DNA of 12,524 nucleotides from positions 1 through 12,524 of the forward strand of contig PADE01000208.1 of NCBI GenBank assembly GCA_002702965.1, given 5' to 3'. A program made the translations under genes and the position numbers. The notes under the pieces are model-generated. The model was not told where the DNA came from. It saw nothing but the letters and a program-made list of their open reading frames with translations, and did not search any database. Below, piece by piece: positions 7,812 to 12,524 of this stretch. Source of the stretch: Planctomycetaceae bacterium. Lineage in GTDB: Bacteria; Planctomycetota; Planctomycetia; Pirellulales; Pirellulaceae. Each line of letters opens with the position of its first letter. Within the stretch, counting starts at the first letter, position 1.

Positions 7812-9674
7812 TCATTCGGTAGCGGAGCAACACCCCTCCCGTTGCAGCCGGAGATCTACCACCGCATAGACCAGGAACTCGGGAAGCTCAAAGGACACCC
7901 GGCCGTTCAATTGACGGAACGGAAGTTCCTCGGCAGGATCCGCTTCGGGGGTCAAAAAGGTGACACGCGTGACCCGCTGCCCGGTGGGGATCACCAAATC
8001 GACGGCCACACCGGTGGCGGGAATCGGTCGCTCGTCGACGATCCCGCGACCGGGGCTCGGTTTCCCCTGGGGTCCGGGCGGCGGTTCATGGCGGTTGTAA
8101 TTCACGAAGTGGAGCGTGCACGCGTTTCCCGTCGCGGGTCGCGTCGCTGAGACCCGCACGGTGTAGGGTGCGACGAACCGACTGAACCGCGGGTCCCCCG
8201 CCGCAGGGAGCTGCGACGCGTCTGGGGACACGGAAACAACGGGGCGGTCGCCTCGACGGCCAGCTGGCCGATCATCGGGTTGCACTTCGAACAGCAGGTG
8301 GCGATCGAGCAATCGGCGGCCCACCTTGCGGAAGGCGTCCAGCGGAGCCACCTCGCCCCGCTGCACGGCCCGTCGGGGGAACAGCAGGACCGCTTCGGCG
8401 TAGGGTCGATTGGACTGGTAGAGGGCGTCGTGACGCGCCAGAAACCGGAAGTAGCGGACGATCTCACGGCGGGCGGCGGGGTCGGTAAATCGCGTGTAAA
8501 ATCCCATCGGGGCACCTCCGTTGGCCGCCAATTCGGCGATCGCCACCCGGATCCGCGTGTTTTCGTACTTGCCCAGCGTGAACGGTTTGTCGTCGGAGGC
8601 CCCCCGCAGGTAACGCGCTTGTAGCGTCCCTTCCCCCAAAAACTGATTGGCGAGGTCGGTATAGAACGCGGCAGCCCCGGTGCTGTACCACAGGTAGTCC
8701 TCTCCCCGCGCCCACAACTCAGCTGGCAACAGACACCGTTCGTCACTTTCGATTTGCGCAAAATTTCCCAGGTGGTTCCACTGCGCCGTCAGCAAATCGG
8801 ACTTCAGCGCCCGGCCGTACCGGACGAACACCTCGTCGAACACCCGCTTGTTGGAGATCTGCGACCAGCGCAGCATCTCGCGGCGCAGGGGCGTGCTCTG
8901 AGCCGGGTCATGCCACGCCACGAGTTCCGGAAATACGTGTCGTCTGAGATCCGATATATGGAACTGGCGTTGCAAATCCTCGGCCGAAAAACGGTCCTCG
9001 AGATAACTCCGAAACCCCCTTTGGCAGTGCGGACAGAGACAATTGTGACGGTAGAAGTAATTCGCGATGAAACCGTCCAGTCCCCGTTCAATCCCGCGCT
9101 TGACCCATGCCTTGAGGACTACCTGCCAGTGCGGATTTCGCAGGCACGCCCAGTACTCGCGCATCCCGCCAATGTTGTAGTTGTTGCCCGAAATCGGTCG
9201 GCCCGCCGCGTCACGTTCCAGGAACGCCGTGGGATCGGCGACCGGCCGTGGTCCGAGTTCTGTTTCGTCCCACAATTCGCGATAGAACTTGAAGAAGCCC
9301 CGCGGTCCCTGTTCGCTCTGGGGATCCCCGACCAAGAACTCGACGTTGAAATGACCGATCACTTTCGTTCCCAGGCGCTGCACGGCGCGATTCCGGTTTT
9401 CCAACCAGGTGCCGCACTCCGCGAGCCCACGGACCGGAAAATGGGAGGGGTACCCGCCGTAAGCCGAGGTGTGCGCCAGGCTCCAGAAATGGGCTCCGTA
9501 GAATCCCAGCTGAGCCACCTGGGGTCGAGCGGCGGCGATGAACGGAAGATATCCCGGATCGTCGTAGCGGTCCCAGTGCGCGACCATCCGGGTGAACTCG
9601 AACGGCGGCGGTTGAGCGGCGATCGGGACCGACGCGAGGGCGAGCACCAACAGGGGAGTCATCGTCCGGGGCAT
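7812..9674 (-). CDS. Secreted TIM-barrel glycoside-hydrolase-like protein (GH42/GHL-like), 620 aa
   Basis: This is probably a secreted carbohydrate-active protein of the glycoside hydrolase clan with a (beta/alpha)8 barrel. No substrate can be inferred. A Sec signal covers residues 1-21 (MTPLLVLALASVPIAAQ). The barrel part (about 27-430) includes LGFYGAHFWSLAHT, VIGHFNVEFL, NNYNIGGMREYW and GLDGFIANYFYRHN, followed by CLCPHCQRGFRSYLEDRF (212-229). That Cys-x-Cys-x2-Cys spacing, with an earlier Cys177, resembles the zinc cluster of GH42 beta-galactosidases. The C-terminal 180 residues look like beta-rich accessory domains. Start ATG 9674 has GAGG 5 nt upstream and the signal peptide directly after it. 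The frame stays open to 9923, but that extension only translates the 15-bp repeat (HTAPD units) and was rejected. The usual acidic residues near the Cys cluster are not evident. A non-catalytic or differently acting relative is possible. Confidence 0.72.
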   Translation of the reverse strand: MPRTMTPLLVLALASVPIAAQPPPFEFTRMVAHWDRYDDPGYLPFIAAARPQVAQLGFYGAHFWSLAHTSAYGGYPSHFPVRGLAECGTWLENRNRAVQRLGTKVIGHFNVEFLVGDPQSEQGPRGFFKFYRELWDETELGPRPVADPTAFLERDAAGRPISGNNYNIGGMREYWACLRNPHWQVVLKAWVKRGIERGLDGFIANYFYRHNCLCPHCQRGFRSYLEDRFSAEDLQRQFHISDLRRHVFPELVAWHDPAQSTPLRREMLRWSQISNKRVFDEVFVRYGRALKSDLLTAQWNHLGNFAQIESDERCLLPAELWARGEDYLWYSTGAAAFYTDLANQFLGEGTLQARYLRGASDDKPFTLGKYENTRIRVAIAELAANGGAPMGFYTRFTDPAARREIVRYFRFLARHDALYQSNRPYAEAVLLFPRRAVQRGEVAPLDAFRKVGRRLLDRHLLFEVQPDDRPAGRRGDRPVVSVSPDASQLPAAGDPRFSRFVAPYTVRVSATRPATGNACTLHFVNYNRHEPPPGPQGKPSPGRGIVDERPIPATGVAVDLVIPTGQRVTRVTFLTPEADPAEELPFRQLNGRVSFELPEFLVYAVVDLRLQREGCCSATE

Positions 9675-9679
9675 GGCGT

Positions 9680-9683
9680 CCTC
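9680..9683 (-). promoter_or_regulatory. Shine-Dalgarno deciding the start of the glycoside-hydrolase-like gene
   Basis: The minus strand reads GGTGAGG then ACGCC before ATG 9674. GAGG with 5-nt spacing supports this start over the upstream in-frame start at 9923 and over the internal ATG at 9662. Confidence 0.55.
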
Positions 9684-9770
9684 ACCAGCAGAGCCGCAGG
9701 GCCAAGTCCACCATCGTATCCGTCCGCAGGCGACGATCCCATCCCCGCCGGGTGGCGAGGATGCGCGAGG

Positions 9771-9845
9771 CGGGGTGTGGTCTGGCGGGGTGTGGTCTGG
9801 CGCGGTGTGGTCTGGCGCGGTGTGGTCTGGCGCGGTGTGGTATAG
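9771..9845. repeat. Five tandem copies of a 15-bp unit
   Basis: The units are 9771-9785, 9786-9800, 9801-9815, 9816-9830 and 9831-9845. The first two are identical (CGGGGTGTGGTCTGG). The next two are identical to each other and differ from the first two by one base (CGCGGTGTGGTCTGG). The fifth ends TATAG instead of TCTGG. The array lies in the divergent intergenic region between the glycoside-hydrolase-like and propeller genes. Fifteen bases equal five codons and the unit has no stop in most frames, so it produces spurious pentapeptide-repeat ORFs on both strands. Confidence 0.95.
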
Positions 9846-9846
9846 T
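9838..9846 (+). promoter_or_regulatory. candidate extended -10 promoter for the propeller gene, inside the last repeat unit
   Basis: TGG followed by TATAGT (9841-9846) matches the extended -10 pattern TGnTATAAT with one mismatch. The predicted start of transcription is near 9853, leaving a leader of about 60 nt before ATG 9915. No -35 of the TTGACA type is seen at 16-18 bp, which extended -10 promoters can tolerate. The matching bases arise only in the divergent fifth repeat unit. Confidence 0.38.
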
Positions 9847-9914
9847 GCGTCCCGTTTCTGAGAGGTCTCTACGACCCGGCGACCCCTCCGGCCCCGAATT
9901 CGGAACGGACTGCC

Positions 9915-11213
9915 ATGTCCCAACCCTCCTGGACCCGTTACCTGCTGGTCCTGCCGTTGGCCGCCTGCCAGGTAGGTGCCAGCGACGGCGCCGCTCGTCC
10001 GCCAGGTTGGTTGTGGTCAACGGCCTACGCGGTGCCGTCGGAATGGACCAGCGAGGAGAGTGGTTACTTCTCGATCATCGAAGGTCACGATCGTCGGATT
10101 TACGTCGGTACCGCCAAGTACGGCCACAACGCCTATCTGGTCGCTTTTGACCCACGCAGCGGGCGCCTACGAACCGTCGTTGATGCGCAGCGCGAAATCG
10201 GCGCCCAGGCCACCGGTTTCGCTGCCCAGGCCAAGATCCACACCCGCAACAACGTGGGTGTCAGCGGGCGGATTTACTTTGGGACCAAACAGGGCTACCC
10301 CAAACGCGACGAGCCGAGAACGGCGTACCCGGGCGGCCACCCCATGGTCTACGACCCCAGCTCAGGCAAAACACGGGTCTACCCGGTTCCTATCAAACAT
10401 CAGGGGGTGATCAGTGTCACCCCCGACGAGTCGCGAGGCGTGGCCTACATTTCAACCTGTTCGGATGAACGCCCGATCGAGAGCACCCACTTCATGCGTT
10501 TGGATCTAAAAACCGGACGCTACCGTGATCTGCTCGACTGCCGCCACATGTACGCGTTTATTGTCGTCGACTACCTGGGCCGCGCGTGGCACCCAATCCT
10601 GGGAGGCACCATGGCCCGTTACGATCCCCGAACCGACCGGTTGGACCGGGTCCCGCAGACCATCGATGGCCTGGCCCCCGCGGCGGCGACACGGTTGGCC
10701 GATCCGCAACCTCACCCGCTCAACTGGGACCTTTCTCCCGATCGCAAACACCTCTACGCGGTGGCGATGAGTGGCAACCAGTTGTACAGCTACGATCTCA
10801 CCACGGAGGGCTCGTCGCTGGAGGGAAAGAGTTTGGGCCCGCTGGTTGCCACGGCATCGGCGACCGATTGCCGGGCGATGTGCGTGGCACCCGACGGAAC
10901 GGTATGGGCCGGGGTAGCAGCCACCTTTCCCGGTCGGGGCAAGTTCCTGCACGTTGTCAACTACCGTCCGGGATGGAAGGCCCCGGTCGATCGAGGACCG
11001 ATCGCGATCGCCAATCCAGACTACGCCACGTTCACCGACACCAACGGCCAGACCCGGCGATGGCACCACGGAGTCGTCAAGGATCCGGACGGAACCCTGA
11101 GGCCGCGCTACGTGATTATGGGGATCTGCGCGGCCCGCGCGGGCACCGTTTACGTGACGACGCTCTACCCGTTTACGATTCACTCCCTGCGTGTTCCCAA
11201 GTCAACGGACTGA
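9915..11213 (+). CDS. Exported, probably lipidated seven-bladed beta-propeller protein, 432 aa
   Basis: I do not recognise a named family, but the fold is readable. Seven blade-like repeats pair a strand such as RIYVGT, RIYFGT, VAYIST, RAWHPI, HLYAVA, TVWAGV or TVYVTT with a closing 'Y/R-D-(P/L)-x-(S/T)-G-x' strand (AFDPRSGRL, VYDPSSGKT, RLDLKTGRY, RYDPRTDRL, YSYDLTTEG). They span about residues 58-427, as in SMP-30/NHL/YVTN-like propellers. The N-terminus has one Arg, a short hydrophobic core and a lipobox LAAC with Cys18, so a lipoprotein is likely; plain Sec secretion is the alternative. The role could be binding, lyase or hydrolase activity; no catalytic signature is clear. Start ATG 9915 immediately precedes the signal sequence, with a weak GGA upstream. 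An enolase-superfamily gene follows about 100 bp later in the same direction, probably in one transcript. Confidence 0.8.
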   Translation: MSQPSWTRYLLVLPLAACQVGASDGAARPPGWLWSTAYAVPSEWTSEESGYFSIIEGHDRRIYVGTAKYGHNAYLVAFDPRSGRLRTVVDAQREIGAQATGFAAQAKIHTRNNVGVSGRIYFGTKQGYPKRDEPRTAYPGGHPMVYDPSSGKTRVYPVPIKHQGVISVTPDESRGVAYISTCSDERPIESTHFMRLDLKTGRYRDLLDCRHMYAFIVVDYLGRAWHPILGGTMARYDPRTDRLDRVPQTIDGLAPAAATRLADPQPHPLNWDLSPDRKHLYAVAMSGNQLYSYDLTTEGSSLEGKSLGPLVATASATDCRAMCVAPDGTVWAGVAATFPGRGKFLHVVNYRPGWKAPVDRGPIAIANPDYATFTDTNGQTRRWHHGVVKDPDGTLRPRYVIMGICAARAGTVYVTTLYPFTIHSLRVPKSTD

Positions 11214-11248
11214 TCACCCACCGACCGATCCACAATACGGAGTGCGTG

Positions 11249-11314
11249 ATGCGTTCTATTCGCCTCAACCTAGTCGCGGCCCGTCCGCCGGCGCAACCGT
11301 CGAGCGGCCTGTGA
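11249..11314 (+). CDS. 21-codon leader ORF overlapping the enolase-superfamily start
   Basis: An ATG at 11249 is preceded by GGAG (11239-11242) with 6-nt spacing, the best Shine-Dalgarno in this neighbourhood. The peptide begins MRSIRLNLVAARPPAQ and ends PSSGL. Its TGA (11312-11314) overlaps the next gene's ATG (TGATG), an arrangement typical of translational coupling. The enzyme's own ATG has only a weak ribosome site (GAGCGG). I recognise no family. It may be a leader used to initiate translation of the enzyme, or chance. Confidence 0.33.
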   Translation: MRSIRLNLVAARPPAQPSSGL

Positions 11315-12477
11315 TGCGGATCACTGAGATCGAATCGATCATTCTTCAACACGAACTGCAAGAGCCGCTCGGCTTTTCACAAGGCTACTACGGGCATCGG
11401 ACGGCGCACCTGGTCCGCGTCCACACCGACGAGGGTATCTCGGGTATCGGCGAGATTTTTGGACCGGGAAATTTTGCCATCGCCAATCAGGCGATCGTGA
11501 AGCACGTCCTCACCCCAATGCTGGTGGGCCGAAACCCGCTCGATGCGGGCGCTATTTGGCATCAAGTCTACAACGCGATCCGCGATCACGGTCAAAAAGG
11601 GATGCCCGTCAGTTGTATGTCAGGAATTGACATCGCCTTGTGGGATATCGCGGGCAAGGTCACCGGACTGCCCCTGTACCAACTGTTGGGAGGCCGCACC
11701 CGCGAGTCTTTTGTGGTCTACGGTTACGGGATGATGTTCCGGCAGCGAGACGATCTTCCCGAGGTGTACCAGGAGGAGATTGGCCGGATCGCTGACATGG
11801 GTTTCACCGCGGCAAAGATGAAAATCGGTATGGGGTTGGCGCAGGACCGACGATTGGCCACGGCCGTACGTCGTGGCGCGCCAACCGATTTCAAACTGAT
11901 GGCTGACGCCAATCACGCCTACGCGGTTGGGGAGGCGATTCAGCTGGGGCAGACTCTGCGGGAGCTCGATTTCTACTGGTTCGAAGAGCCTGTGATGCCC
12001 GAGGACTACGATGGGTATCGTACCGTTCGCGATGCGCTTCCCGGCTTACATATCGCGGGGGGTGAAGCCGAGTGGACCCGGTTTGGACATCGCGAGCTCT
12101 TGGTTCGCCGCTGTCTCGATATCCTCCAACCCGAGGTCGCGGCGACCGGGGGGATTAGTGAATTCATGAAGATCCTCGCGATGGCGCACGCCTTTGGGAC
12201 CCCCGTGATTCCGCACGTGTGGGGCTCCGACGTGTTGATCGCCGTCGACATGCACCTGGTTTCTGTGATCCCGGACCTGCCGGGTGGCTTATTTCAATTC
12301 GAGCCGATGCTCGAGTACGACACCACTCCCAACCTGTTCCATCAGCACCTCCTCTCCGAACCGCTCGAGATCCTCCGCACTGTCAAAGCCCACGGTGGCC
12401 GCGCCCGTCCTCCCCAGGGGCCCGGCATCGGCATCTCGCTGAATGAGGATTTTGTACGGAAGTACCGAGTCGGGTAG
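11314..12477 (+). CDS. Mandelate racemase/muconate lactonizing enzyme family protein, D-galactarolactone cycloisomerase-like, 387 aa
   Basis: This is a cytoplasmic, Mg-dependent enolase-superfamily enzyme that abstracts a proton alpha to a carboxylate of a sugar acid or its lactone. The N-terminal lid domain (1-125) includes GISGIGEIFGPG and MSGIDIALWDIAGK. The barrel shows the catalytic K-x-K pair (AAKMKIG, K168/K170), metal ligands D198 (LMADANHAY), E224 (FYWFEEP) and E251 (IAGGEAEW), and the general-base histidine H301 in IPHVWGSD. E334 lies in FEPMLEYD, and the C-terminus ends PGIGISLNEDFVRKYRV. The RDHGQKG, PHVWGSD and EPMLEYDTTPN segments resemble Agrobacterium D-galactarolactone cycloisomerase as I remember it, so an aldarate/aldonate dehydratase or cycloisomerase role is likely. 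The residue usually Asp that pairs with the His is Glu274 (LQPEVAATGG). ATG 11314 matches the family N-terminus; GTG 11311 is an alternative. The frame upstream to 11191 was rejected. Confidence 0.88.
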   Translation: MRITEIESIILQHELQEPLGFSQGYYGHRTAHLVRVHTDEGISGIGEIFGPGNFAIANQAIVKHVLTPMLVGRNPLDAGAIWHQVYNAIRDHGQKGMPVSCMSGIDIALWDIAGKVTGLPLYQLLGGRTRESFVVYGYGMMFRQRDDLPEVYQEEIGRIADMGFTAAKMKIGMGLAQDRRLATAVRRGAPTDFKLMADANHAYAVGEAIQLGQTLRELDFYWFEEPVMPEDYDGYRTVRDALPGLHIAGGEAEWTRFGHRELLVRRCLDILQPEVAATGGISEFMKILAMAHAFGTPVIPHVWGSDVLIAVDMHLVSVIPDLPGGLFQFEPMLEYDTTPNLFHQHLLSEPLEILRTVKAHGGRARPPQGPGIGISLNEDFVRKYRVG

Positions 12478-12524
12478 ATTCTCGTAGTCCGACACCACGC
12501 GCCCTTTGCACCCCCGCGAGCCGA

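Noticed and set aside
8754..9845. A 363-codon plus-strand open frame opposite the hydrolase-like gene, ending in WRGVV repeats
   Set aside because: It lies antisense to a well-supported gene, its composition is not protein-like, and the tail is the DNA repeat. It is a shadow of GC-rich codon use.
9675..9923. An 83-residue N-terminal extension of the glycoside-hydrolase-like protein containing DHTAP/DHTPP pentapeptide repeats
   Set aside because: It is only the translation of the 15-bp DNA repeat, whose length is a multiple of three. A signal peptide and a Shine-Dalgarno point to ATG 9674.
9915..11213. Assignment of the propeller as an oligogalacturonate lyase
   Set aside because: The fold size and neighbourhood would fit, but I could not identify the metal-binding His/Gln set, so only a propeller fold is claimed.
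11191..11313. An enolase-superfamily start at ATG 11191, overlapping the propeller gene
   Set aside because: The extra 41 residues are Pro/Ser/Arg-rich and unlike the family, which begins at MRITEIES. The overlap with the end of the propeller gene also argues against it.

Overview
The window looks like chromosomal DNA from a GC-rich planctomycete. The main evidence is the adjacent pair of a very large c-type-cytochrome/DUF1587-DUF1592-DUF1588-DUF1585 protein with a LamG insert and a Tat-exported DUF1552 protein. This pair is massively expanded in Planctomycetes and rare elsewhere. The assignment rests on protein families only; there is no rRNA or other phylogenetic marker in the window.

Layout. 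The left edge (3-167) carries what looks like the last 54 codons of a plus-strand gene I cannot name. A plus-strand RND/MMPL-type membrane transporter follows (224-2434). It converges with a minus-strand block that reads, in transcription order: a secreted TIM-barrel glycoside-hydrolase-like protein (9674-7812), a 254-bp gap with a candidate promoter, the giant cytochrome/LamG/DUF1592 protein (7557-3871), and the DUF1552 protein (3804-2467). A 240-bp divergent intergenic region (9675-9914) holds five tandem copies of a 15-bp unit. The last copy is altered so that it makes an extended -10 box facing the plus-strand genes. Those are a secreted, probably lipidated seven-bladed beta-propeller protein (9915-11213) and an enolase-superfamily enzyme (11314-12477) that resembles D-galactarolactone cycloisomerase. 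Between these two lies a 21-codon open frame with a good Shine-Dalgarno sequence, whose stop overlaps the enzyme's ATG.

How the genes may work together. Four of the six complete genes encode proteins with export signals (Tat, Sec or lipobox). The set reads as extracytoplasmic handling of a carbohydrate (glycoside-hydrolase-like protein, LamG-bearing cytochrome, propeller), with one cytoplasmic enzyme of sugar-acid catabolism. That link is inference from neighbourhood only; no substrate can be read from the sequence. No tRNA, rRNA, CRISPR array, insertion sequence or phage gene was seen, and nothing shows recent horizontal transfer. I found no defence system or other clearly new multi-gene machine. 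The most unusual items are the repeat-derived promoter, the coupled leader ORF, and the hydrolase-like protein that keeps a GH42-type cysteine cluster but lacks an obvious catalytic acid beside it.
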